DNA of 11,459 nt, from positions 1 to 11,459 of the forward strand of contig JAQGJF010000229.1 of the NCBI GenBank assembly GCA_028290765.1, read 5' to 3'. Numbering within the stretch: position 1 is the first letter of the stretch; every line of letters starts with the position of its first letter. This DNA comes from Tardiphaga sp. (GTDB lineage: Bacteria; Pseudomonadota; Alphaproteobacteria; Rhizobiales; Xanthobacteraceae). Under the pieces are notes generated by a model, which worked only from the letters and a program-made list of their open reading frames with translations, did no database searches and had not been told where the DNA came from. Positions 1 to 5,864 of the stretch are shown piece by piece. The translations under genes were made by a program, and so were the position numbers.

Positions 1-783
1 CGGCCGTTTCGGCGGCCGGTGGGCGAGAACCGCCGGCAACGGATCGGCCGGCTTCTGCGCGGTTTTGTGACGAACCGCGGCGATCAGTCCGGTCAGGGCC
101 AGGTTGTCGGCCGGGCTTGAGCATTTGAGGGTGCCCCGCCACAGATCGAGTCCGTCGCCGATGAGCGACTGGGCCTGTGCGTTATGGCGGATCACCTTGC
201 CGAGATGATCCAGCAGGAAGCAGGCGCATCCGACCGACTCATAGGCATCGATCATCCCGGTGGCATTGGCCCAGGCCAGATTTCGCGCCAGCAGCGCCGC
301 CTGGTTGAGATGCGGCGCCAGCCGCACCAGATCGTTCTGCGCCTCTATATCGAACAAGCCGCCACGGTCTCCCCTTTGAATGATCAGACACCATTCATCG
401 TCGGCGTTTTCAAAGCCGATCACCGCCGACCAGTTGCAATCGAATTTGGCCAGAAAACCGCGGTAGTAGTCCGACTTCTCCAATTCATCGCGGCTGGCAA
501 AATCCTGGTCGGCAAAGACGCCCTTGGTCTTGATAAACGGCAGGCCGCGAGTGCGTTCGTCGCGAAGATGCCATTGATCCCGGAAGTAGACGTCGTGGAT
601 TTCATCCGAGGATCGGGTGCGCGGGGCACCCGGTCCGCGCCCCTTGACCTGCAGCAGCAAGGCACCGTTCGCGCCGGCATATTGCGCTATTGTCTCCATG
701 GCGTCGTCCCATCGCAACGGATCCATCGCCGCGTCCATCAGGGACTGCGACGCATCGGCGAACGAGATCGGACGTCGAGGCAT
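1..783 (-). CDS. LuxR-type transcriptional regulator, N-terminal part (cut by window edge)
   Basis: The frame starts at ATG 783 and stays open for 261 codons to base 1, so the C-terminus is missing. An AGGGG lies about 11 bases upstream of the ATG. The visible part resembles the N-terminal sensory half of a family of about 370-residue regulators common in Bradyrhizobium, which end in a LuxR-type helix-turn-helix. It opens with FADASQSLMDAAMDPLRW (residues 8-25), has an aromatic-rich middle (FRDQWHLRDERTRG, 67-80; SDYYRGFLAKFDCNWSA, 104-120) and a helical NDLVRLAPHLNQAALLARN segment (150-168). A PAS-like stretch (about 180-225) follows. The DNA-binding domain would lie beyond base 1 and is not seen, so the LuxR call is by family resemblance only. 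The signal sensed is unknown. Codon use matches the neighbours. Confidence 0.68.
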   Translation of the reverse strand, partial: MPRRPISFADASQSLMDAAMDPLRWDDAMETIAQYAGANGALLLQVKGRGPGAPRTRSSDEIHDVYFRDQWHLRDERTRGLPFIKTKGVFADQDFASRDELEKSDYYRGFLAKFDCNWSAVIGFENADDEWCLIIQRGDRGGLFDIEAQNDLVRLAPHLNQAALLARNLAWANATGMIDAYESVGCACFLLDHLGKVIRHNAQAQSLIGDGLDLWRGTLKCSSPADNLALTGLIAAVRHKTAQKPADPLPAVLAHRPPKRP

Positions 784-832
784 GCCGGACGGGACCCCTG
801 ATGAATGGCCCGGTTCTGGCGCCGGTGCCTGC

Positions 833-851
833 GAACCCGCGTCGCGGGTTC
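833..851. promoter_or_regulatory. Perfect 19-bp palindrome upstream of the LuxR-type gene
   Basis: GAACCCGCG (833-841), a central T, then CGCGGGTTC (843-851) form a perfect inverted repeat with 9-bp arms. It lies about 50 bp upstream of the start codon at 783. Its size and symmetry fit an operator for a dimeric regulator, possibly autoregulation by the LuxR-type protein. It could also form a hairpin in the leader. No clear -35/-10 pair was found around it, so the role is inferred. Confidence 0.4.
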
Positions 852-905
852 CGTGGTCGTCCGAGCAGCCTGACCCGATTGGGTGAATGCAGAAAAGCTC
901 GCCTG

Positions 906-950
906 AAAGCCGGACTTTGTAAAGCCAGACTTTGTAGAACCGGAATTGGA
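906..950. repeat. Short 15-bp tandem repeat
   Basis: AAAGCCGGACTTTGT (906-920) is followed directly by AAAGCCAGACTTTGT (921-935), one mismatch apart. A more degenerate third copy (AGAACCGGAATTGGA) spans 936-950. It lies in the 230-bp gap between the LuxR-type gene and the sortase gene. Apart from this repeat and the palindrome at 833-851, no gene or clean promoter is seen in the gap. Confidence 0.6.
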
Positions 951-995
951 GATCGCCGAGTCGCGCCCGACGCGGTGACGGCGAAGTATTGAGTG

Positions 996-1027
996 AAAAA
1001 CGCGCGTCCCGGCTCAGGGCCGGGACG
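996..1027 (-). terminator. Intrinsic terminator of the sortase gene, built from a dispersed repeat
   Basis: On the minus strand a 9-bp GC-rich stem (CGTCCCGGC / GCCGGGACG, plus positions 1019-1027 and 1005-1013) has a 5-base loop and is followed by CGCG and five T (1000-996). The sortase stop codon (1014-1016) falls inside the loop, so the stem overlaps the end of the coding sequence. The right arm and flank, GGCCGGGACGACGCG (1018-1032), recur exactly at 5120-5134, showing that this is a dispersed palindromic repeat. Confidence 0.6.
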
Positions 1028-1616
1028 ACGCGTGGAGAGTCCCATCTTCCAGCATCGTCGCATGCACGACATAACGCAGCGGACCCGGCGTGATGGCGTC
1101 GAGCGGCCAGCAGGTCGACAGCACCAACTCATATCCGTCGGTGAAGGGATCGATGCCCGAGGCGTCGAAGCGGACCACCGAGGTTGCGGTGACGCGGTAG
1201 CGGAACACCTTGCCATCGCGGCGCGTCACGTCGATATCGTCGCCGATCGCGACATCCTTGAGAAAGCGGAAATGGGTGTCGCGGTGGGCGGAATAGACCG
1301 CGACGCCGCGCTCGCCGGCATCGGGCGTGAGGTCGACATGGCCCGGACCGAAGGCCAACGCTTGTCCGCTGCTGCCGGCCAGCACGATGGCGCTGGCATG
1401 GAGCCGCTCCACCTCGATGCGCGCGATCGGCCGGGTGTCAGCCCATGACCAGGGTTTTACCTCGTGGCCTGTCGTGACGGTTTCGCTGAAAGCGCGCTCC
1501 AGCAGCACCTGCGCGAGCAGCGCCTTGGCGTGGATATAGGCGCCCTGGCCGAACAGGATGAGGCCGGCGAGCGCGAGAATGAGGGAAAGAGCGAGCGAGA
1601 GCGGGAAACGCGTCAT
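1014..1616 (-). CDS. Class GN sortase (transpeptidase)
   Basis: A 200-residue cysteine transpeptidase expected to cleave an LPxTA-type sorting signal and attach the substrate to a cell-envelope acceptor. Residues 5-23 (PLSLALSLILALAGLILFG) form an N-terminal membrane anchor, with the catalytic domain on the outer side of the inner membrane. The sortase triad is visible: His111 in VYSAHRDTHFRFL, Cys169 in LVLSTCWPLDAI and Arg181 in GPLRYVVHA. Length and motifs fit the small sortases described from Gram-negative proteobacteria (class GN). The likely substrate is encoded immediately upstream at 1827-4106. The 210-bp gap between them holds two hairpins, so this gene may be translated at a lower level or have separate transcription. 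The ATG at 1616 has only a weak ribosome binding site (GAG about 10 bases upstream). The acceptor molecule in Gram-negative cells is not known from the sequence. Confidence 0.9.
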   Translation of the reverse strand: MTRFPLSLALSLILALAGLILFGQGAYIHAKALLAQVLLERAFSETVTTGHEVKPWSWADTRPIARIEVERLHASAIVLAGSSGQALAFGPGHVDLTPDAGERGVAVYSAHRDTHFRFLKDVAIGDDIDVTRRDGKVFRYRVTATSVVRFDASGIDPFTDGYELVLSTCWPLDAITPGPLRYVVHATMLEDGTLHASSRP

Positions 1617-1649
1617 GACGATGAATCTCGGCTCATGGGATCATCTCCG

Positions 1650-1738
1650 CGTCATTGCGAGGAGCTGTTGCGACGAAGCAATCCAGTCTTTCTTTGCGGC
1701 TCCTGGATTGCTTCGTCGCTTCGCTCCTCGCAATGACG
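1650..1738. repeat. Dispersed palindromic repeat forming a long hairpin (CGTCATTGCGAGGAGC type)
   Basis: CGTCATTGCGAGGAGC (1650-1665) is the exact reverse complement of 1723-1738, and GCGACGAAGCAATCCAG (1670-1686) is the exact reverse complement of 1703-1719. The result is a 33-bp stem with a small internal loop and a 16-base apical loop (1687-1702). The sequence type is familiar as an intergenic repeat of Bradyrhizobium and relatives. Here it sits between the sortase substrate gene and the sortase gene. A partial copy of the left arm occurs at 5078-5088. Confidence 0.85.
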
Positions 1739-1751
1739 AACATAAAAGTGG

Positions 1752-1784
1752 CGCGCGCGGCCTTGGGGCGGGAGGCCGCGCGCG
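1752..1784 (-). terminator. Strong hairpin after the sortase-substrate gene, possible attenuator
   Basis: CGCGCGCGGCCT (1752-1763) and AGGCCGCGCGCG (1773-1784) form a perfect 12-bp stem with a 9-base loop, 43 bases beyond the stop of the VWA-protein gene. On the minus strand the stem is followed by CCAC and four T. The short T-run makes it a weak intrinsic terminator at best. It could cause partial termination or protect the 3' end of the upstream transcript. Confidence 0.4.
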
Positions 1785-1826
1785 TCGAGGAGGAGGGGTG
1801 GGGACAACTCCTCCTTTCATCCGGCG

Positions 1827-4106
1827 TCAGGATGCGAACATCCGGCGCCGGTTGAACACAAGCAGAATCAAACTCAGCGCCAGCAGCACGGCGCCGATCA
1901 TCATCTTCAGCTCGGCATCGGTTGCCGTCTTCGGCAGCGTGACGGTGTTGGGTGCCGGGGCGGGGACCGCGGGGACCGCGCGCTTTTCCACCGCGAGCTG
2001 GAAGCGCACATCGCCCATGTCGGCGCGCCGCTCCCTTGGTGGCGACAGCGGCTTGTGGCCCTCGCCGAACACCTTGTCGAACTCCCAGCCGGCCGGCAGG
2101 TTGAGCGGTAATTCCGACACCTTCAGCGGTTCGCCTTCGGCACGGCTCGGCGTTTTGTCGACCGCGATCAGGCTGGTCAGCCGCGTCACCAGTTTATGTT
2201 CCAGCGCCAGTGTCAGGATGGCGCTGTCGGCGTCCTCGGATTTCATCTTCCGCGTGGTGCGGGCGATCTCGGCATCGTCGATCATGCGCCGTGCCCACAG
2301 TTTCGAGAGGCCCTTGCCGTCGGCAGCGTTGGCCAGTGGCAGCCGCACCATCCACGGCCGGTCGCCGATGCGCCCCTTGATCTCGACCGAGCCCTTCAAC
2401 TGGTCGAGCCGGGCCGCGAGCACCAGCGGCTCGCCGCGATAGATGTCGGGGATGACCGAAGGCGTCACGTCGGCGTTGGCCTCGGAGAAGGTGGCGCTGA
2501 GTCCGGTGATCGCCGGGTTCTCCAGTTTGGCGAACAGGCCGCGCATCCGTTCCTCGACCTGCTCGACCGAGCCGATATGGGTGAAAGTGCCGCGGCCGAG
2601 CTCAGCGGCACGGGTCATCAGGAACGTGTTAGGCGCCGAACCGATGCCGACCATGAACACGCGGGAGCGACCGCGCATCGCGGTGATGGTGTCGAACAGT
2701 TGGTGCTCGTTGCCGATGGCGCCGTCGGTGAGGAACACCACCTGACGAACCGTGCCGGCGTCGTCGTCGCCGCCATCGGTCAGCGCCGCACGCATCGCCG
2801 GCACCATCTCGGTGCCGCCGGCGGCCTGCAGCGGGCCGACGAACGACGTCGCGCTGCCGATGCGCGAGGCGTCGGCCGGCACCGAATTCGGGAACAGCAC
2901 GTCCATGGTGTGGTCGAAGCGGATCACGTTGAAGCGATCGTTCGGCTGCAGGCGGCCGAGCGCATAGATGAGGCTGGCCTTGGCCTGGATGATCGAGGTG
3001 CCGCCCATCGATCCGGAATTGTCGATTACGAAGATCACCTCGCGCGGCAGCGGCTTTTGCTCGGCCTGCGCGACCGACGGCGGCGTGACGAAGGCCAGCA
3101 GATAATCGGCGTTGCCGACATGCTCGCGAAACAGCCCGACCGATGGCGCGGTTTCGGCGGCGGGCTTCCAGGTCAGTTCGAAATCGCGGTCCGCCGGCAC
3201 CGCGCCCTCGGCCAGCGTGATCACGCGCGTGGTGGAATCCGGAGCGTCGACCTTGACTGAATGATGATGGCTCTTGACGTCGCCGAGCGGGAAACCGGCC
3301 TGCAGGCGAACCGTGATGGTGGTCGGATTGACCGGAGCATTTTGCGCTGGATCGAGCACCGGCGGCGTGATGCGGTCGCGGTCCGGCACCGGATCGGTCG
3401 AGGTCGCGCCCCAGCCGCTGCCGTCGGGACGGAAGTCGACGCTCTGCACCACCGGAGCCGGATTGTAGCGCGGGGCGACGACCATGGGCACGCGCAGCGA
3501 GAATTCGTTGCCCGATTGATGCACCGGCGCCTGGTATTCGATCTGCACCAGCACGGTTTCACCGGGACCGATATTGGCGACCGAATTGGTGAAGATGTTC
3601 GGCCGCTCCTGTTCGGTCAGCGCCGCCTTTTGTCCGTTGCGGCGCGCCTGCTCGTAGATCGCGCGGGCCTGCTGCCGCTCCTTGATGTCGCCGACCACGA
3701 TGCGGTCGCCGATCACCATTTTGAGCGTATCGACCGCGCCGCCCTCCGGCAGCGGATAGACGTAGACCGCCTCCACCCAGTTCGAGGTCGGGTTACGAAA
3801 AACCTGCGTGACCCTGGCGCGGAGCGTCGGACCCGACACGGTGAGATCGACGTCGATGCCGAGCCGGGTCGCGTCGGCATAGCCATCGCCGTCGGTTTTC
3901 AGCAGCAGCGAGCCGGAGCGCGCGTCGCCCGGCCGGGCGAAGCCCGCGGACGCCGCATTGGCCGACCACACCGGCTGCAGATTCAAGAAAAAAGCCGCAA
4001 TTCCCAGCAGAATGGCGGCCATGTTGCGCATCACGCGGAGCAGGAGCAGCTCCATCGCCTTCGCAGCGACCGGACTGCCGGTCTGGATTTCATCGCAATT
4101 GATCAT
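1827..4106 (-). CDS. VIT/VWA-domain surface protein with LPKTA sorting signal (sortase substrate)
   Basis: A 759-residue exported protein of the family called marine proteobacterial sortase target protein. Residue numbers count from ATG 4106. That start is preferred over GTG 4115 because GGGAG lies 8 bases upstream of the ATG and would abut the GTG. Order: a long signal peptide (hydrophobic core about 29-43, likely cleavage after the SANA around 48-51), a VIT domain (about 67-195, with FRNPTSNWVEAVYVYPLPEG), and a VWA domain (about 355-515) with an intact metal site, DNSGS at 362-366 and FLTDG near 458-462. The C-terminus has LPKTA at 724-728, a membrane span (about 735-751) and a basic RRR tail (753-755), the classic sortase-sorting layout. 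VWA domains usually bind proteins or matrix, so an adhesive surface role is inferred. It is the first gene of the minus-strand pair with the sortase and is divergent from the XRE-type regulator at 4292. Confidence 0.92.
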   Translation of the reverse strand: MINCDEIQTGSPVAAKAMELLLLRVMRNMAAILLGIAAFFLNLQPVWSANAASAGFARPGDARSGSLLLKTDGDGYADATRLGIDVDLTVSGPTLRARVTQVFRNPTSNWVEAVYVYPLPEGGAVDTLKMVIGDRIVVGDIKERQQARAIYEQARRNGQKAALTEQERPNIFTNSVANIGPGETVLVQIEYQAPVHQSGNEFSLRVPMVVAPRYNPAPVVQSVDFRPDGSGWGATSTDPVPDRDRITPPVLDPAQNAPVNPTTITVRLQAGFPLGDVKSHHHSVKVDAPDSTTRVITLAEGAVPADRDFELTWKPAAETAPSVGLFREHVGNADYLLAFVTPPSVAQAEQKPLPREVIFVIDNSGSMGGTSIIQAKASLIYALGRLQPNDRFNVIRFDHTMDVLFPNSVPADASRIGSATSFVGPLQAAGGTEMVPAMRAALTDGGDDDAGTVRQVVFLTDGAIGNEHQLFDTITAMRGRSRVFMVGIGSAPNTFLMTRAAELGRGTFTHIGSVEQVEERMRGLFAKLENPAITGLSATFSEANADVTPSVIPDIYRGEPLVLAARLDQLKGSVEIKGRIGDRPWMVRLPLANAADGKGLSKLWARRMIDDAEIARTTRKMKSEDADSAILTLALEHKLVTRLTSLIAVDKTPSRAEGEPLKVSELPLNLPAGWEFDKVFGEGHKPLSPPRERRADMGDVRFQLAVEKRAVPAVPAPAPNTVTLPKTATDAELKMMIGAVLLALSLILLVFNRRRMFAS

Positions 4107-4240
4107 GTCGCTCACTCCCGAGGGCGTTTCCGTCGTTTGTGGTTGTGCGGGACGCCGTGCGTGGCGGCGAGCGTGATGATCGGCATCGTTCAGCCGTTAA
4201 CCGCTGCGCTACGTCGCGGCGGGGACGGGCTTGTGCGGCT

Positions 4241-4268
4241 TTGTGATGAATTGTCCGTCTGCTACCAT
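4241..4268 (+). promoter_or_regulatory. Possible promoter of the XRE-type gene
   Basis: TTGTGA (4241-4246) and TACCAT (4263-4268) are separated by 16 bases and lie 23 bases upstream of the start codon at 4292. The match to sigma-70 consensus is modest. No clean promoter for the divergent VWA-protein gene was found in the same 185-bp gap (4107-4291). Confidence 0.25.
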
Positions 4269-4291
4269 CGCGGCATTCGAAAGGGGCCACG

Positions 4292-5056
4292 ATGCTGACG
4301 CCGGACAAGCAGCTTACTGACGAGCAGAGCCGGCAGGTGGCGGCGACCATTCGCGAGGAGATCGCGCGCCGCCGGATTTCCCGGCAGCATCTGGCCGAGC
4401 AGGCCAAGCTCAGCATCTCGACCCTGGAGAAGGCGCTCGGCGGCCGCCGCCCCTTCACGCTCGCCACCACGGTGCGGCTGGAGCAGGCGCTCGGCGTTTC
4501 CCTGCGCAAGGGACCGGACGCGCCGGTCGCCGCCGTGCCGGGCAATGGCGACGTCGCGCCCGACGGGCTCGGCGGCTATTCGCGGCGCTCGGTGTCCTGG
4601 CTCGAGCACGACTATCTGACGCTGCGGCCCTCGTTCGGCGACAAGGACGCGATCTACGCCTATCGCACCGAAATCATCTGGGACGCGGCGGCGTCATGCC
4701 TCGCCTTCCGCGAGGCCGAACGGCAGGATGCGGCTTTCACGCAATTCGGCGAAGTCGCGGTGCCGAACCAGTCCGGCTTCATCTATCTCGTCACCAACCG
4801 CCACGGTCAGCATCGCCTGATCACGATCTCGCGGCCGACCATCAACGGCGAGATGTACGGCATCATCACCACGTTGCTGGCAGGCCGCGGTTCGTTGCTG
4901 ACGCCGATCGCGGCGCCGATCGCGCTGCTGCCGATGAAGATCGTTGCCGCTCCGAGTTTTGGTCGCATCCTGCCTACGGACGTCAATTACGAGGCATATC
5001 GGAAACATATCCGGCGCATCACGGATGAGCCGTTTGCGGTGTTTCTGCCGGGGTAA
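4292..5056 (+). CDS. XRE-family transcriptional regulator with unknown C-terminal domain
   Basis: A 254-residue protein. Residues about 15-70 form a Cro/C1-type helix-turn-helix: VAATIREEIARRRISRQHLA leads into the recognition region LSISTLEKALGGRRPFTLAT and then VRLEQALGVSL. A flexible linker (about 74-100) joins this to a C-terminal domain of about 150 residues (WLEHDYLTLRPSF..., FIYLVTNRHGQHRLITISRP, ending DEPFAVFLPG). I recognise that domain only as part of conserved Bradyrhizobium-type proteins; it may bind a ligand. AAAGGGG about 6 bases upstream supports the ATG. The gene is divergent from the sortase-substrate gene, so control of that operon is possible but unproven. Its end converges on 5145-5387 across a palindromic repeat. 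Confidence 0.82.
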   Translation: MLTPDKQLTDEQSRQVAATIREEIARRRISRQHLAEQAKLSISTLEKALGGRRPFTLATTVRLEQALGVSLRKGPDAPVAAVPGNGDVAPDGLGGYSRRSVSWLEHDYLTLRPSFGDKDAIYAYRTEIIWDAAASCLAFREAERQDAAFTQFGEVAVPNQSGFIYLVTNRHGQHRLITISRPTINGEMYGIITTLLAGRGSLLTPIAAPIALLPMKIVAAPSFGRILPTDVNYEAYRKHIRRITDEPFAVFLPG

Positions 5057-5077
5057 GCTGAAACGGATCGCCACCTC

Positions 5078-5134
5078 CGTCATTGCGAAAAGCGAAGCCT
5101 GTCGTTTCCCCGGCTCGGAGGCCGGGACGACGCG
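5078..5134. repeat. Composite palindromic repeat between convergent genes
   Basis: CGTCATTGCGA (5078-5088) matches the outer arm of the repeat at 1650-1738. It is followed by a hairpin, CCCGGC (5109-5114) / GCCGGG (5121-5126) with a 6-base loop, whose right flank (5120-5134) is identical to 1018-1032. The element thus joins halves of two dispersed repeat types. It lies between the convergent XRE-type gene and the 80-residue gene, where it could act as a transcript end in both directions. No T-run follows it. Confidence 0.6.
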
Positions 5135-5144
5135 GAGGTCGAGT

Positions 5145-5387
5145 TTAATGCCGGGTCTTGCTGCTTTTCATGAACGGGCGCCGGGCGGTTTCGTGTTTCT
5201 CGTAGAGTTCGAGCCAGCGGTGCTCTTGCGGATTGTGCCATTCATCCATGGTGATCTGCAGCAATGGTCCGGCCTCGCTGATGGCGGCATCGAGGCGGAT
5301 GAATTCCTCGGTTTCCTCCGCGGACAGCCCGATCAGAACGCGTTGACCTCGCGCATCGATCTCGTAGCTGTCTTCGTCGTCGGCCAT
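5145..5387 (-). CDS. Small acidic hypothetical protein (80 residues)
   Basis: I do not recognise a characterised family. The protein starts with an acidic MADDEDSYEIDARGQR, then LIGLSAEETEEFIRLDAAIS (19-38), then a tryptophan-containing segment with WHNPQEHRWLELYEKHE (50-66), and ends in a basic tail (KSSKTRH). The composition is soluble and helical, with no signal peptide or membrane span. Codon use fits the neighbours, and the frame ends cleanly at TAA 5145-5147 just beyond the composite repeat. No convincing ribosome binding site precedes the ATG at 5387. A TTGACC (minus strand, 5451-5446) could be a -35 element, but no good -10 follows. Small proteins of this appearance are common and conserved in Bradyrhizobium-type genomes, which is why I call it a gene. 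Confidence 0.7.
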   Translation of the reverse strand: MADDEDSYEIDARGQRVLIGLSAEETEEFIRLDAAISEAGPLLQITMDEWHNPQEHRWLELYEKHETARRPFMKSSKTRH

Positions 5388-5476
5388 GACGCCAGTTGAA
5401 CCGCGCCACGGAATCCGTCAACGAGATCCTGGATTTAACCTAACTGGTCAACCTTACCGGCGAGATTTGTTTCGGG

Positions 5477-5509
5477 AAAAAACAAAAGCGCCGCGTCGAA
5501 CGCGACGCG
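5477..5509 (-). terminator. Intrinsic terminator downstream of the small membrane-peptide gene
   Basis: On the minus strand CGCGTCG (5509-5503) and CGACGCG (5498-5492) pair around a 4-base loop. They are followed by GCGC and then TTTTGTTTTTT (5487-5477). GC stem plus T-run make a classic intrinsic terminator. It lies 70 bases beyond the stop codon of the 31-residue gene at 5579-5674 and would define a short transcript of about 220 bases starting at the sigma-EcfG promoter. Confidence 0.7.
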
Positions 5510-5532
5510 CGTTTACGCTGATGAATAAATAT

Positions 5533-5554
5533 AAGTGTCCGAGACTCGGCACTT
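5533..5554. repeat. Short inverted repeat in the 3' region of the small-peptide transcript
   Basis: AAGTG (5533-5537) plus CCGAG (5539-5543) pair with CTCGG (5545-5549) plus CACTT (5550-5554), with one bulged T at 5538. Centre and bulge make it an imperfect 10-bp palindrome. It lies between the 31-residue gene and its terminator. It could be an RNA stem or a protein-binding site; neither can be chosen from sequence. Confidence 0.4.
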
Positions 5555-5578
5555 CGACTTCGAACGTGCGCTGGAAGC

Positions 5579-5674
5579 CTAAAGCAGGCCCAGCACGATC
5601 GCCCCGACAAAGGCGATCGCCACATACGCCGCCACGACACTCAATCGACCGACGAGTGGACCGATAAAGGTCAT
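5579..5674 (-). CDS. 31-residue hydrophobic membrane peptide
   Basis: A small frame with 31 codons and a TAG stop at 5579-5581. It begins MTFIGPLVGRLS and continues with a single hydrophobic span of about 19 residues (VVAAYVAIAFVGAIVLGLL, 13-31) reaching the C-terminus, so it should be a single-pass inner-membrane peptide with a short N-terminal part carrying one Arg. AGGAGAG lies 7 bases before the ATG, a strong ribosome binding site. A sigma-EcfG-type promoter (5710-5734) and an intrinsic terminator (5477-5509) frame it, which together argue strongly for a real gene. The function is unknown; single-span peptides of this kind often bind and modulate larger membrane proteins. Expression under general stress is inferred from the promoter. 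Confidence 0.75.
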   Translation of the reverse strand: MTFIGPLVGRLSVVAAYVAIAFVGAIVLGLL

Positions 5675-5709
5675 TGGGGAACTCTCCTGTTCAACGTCGC
5701 TGGCGTTGT

Positions 5710-5734
5710 AACGAGAAGCTAGCCGAAGCGTTCC
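5710..5734 (-). promoter_or_regulatory. Sigma-EcfG (general stress response) promoter
   Basis: On the minus strand GGAAC (5734-5730) is followed by a 16-base spacer and CGTT (5713-5710). This is an exact match to the GGAAC-N16/17-CGTT consensus of EcfG sigma factors in Alphaproteobacteria. It points at the 31-residue gene with an expected leader of about 30 bases, carrying the AGGAGAG ribosome binding site. I found no second such site in the other intergenic regions of this window. Confidence 0.75.
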
Positions 5735-5864
5735 CCGAATAAAAAGTCAGCCATGCTGATCTATTATCGTTTAGCCACAGGTGGCCGTCCGCCCAAACAT
5801 GGTTAAAGAAACATGAAATCAACATGTTGAAGAGTCTTTAAATAAATTCGTCGAACGTGCGCGC

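Noticed and set aside
184..801. 205-residue plus-strand frame at the left edge
   Set aside because: The opposite strand is open through the window edge and gives a protein resembling a known regulator family, so this is its shadow.
1650..1738. Long palindrome as an insertion-sequence end or a CRISPR-like unit
   Set aside because: No transposase frame, no target duplication seen, and no spaced repeats; the sequence fits a dispersed palindromic element.
2196..4298. Long plus-strand frames (2196-3260 and 3261-4298) opposite the VWA protein gene
   Set aside because: Their translations are Arg/His/Asp-rich and low in recognisable motifs, as expected from the antisense of a high-GC gene. The minus-strand product has signal peptide, VIT, VWA and sorting motifs.
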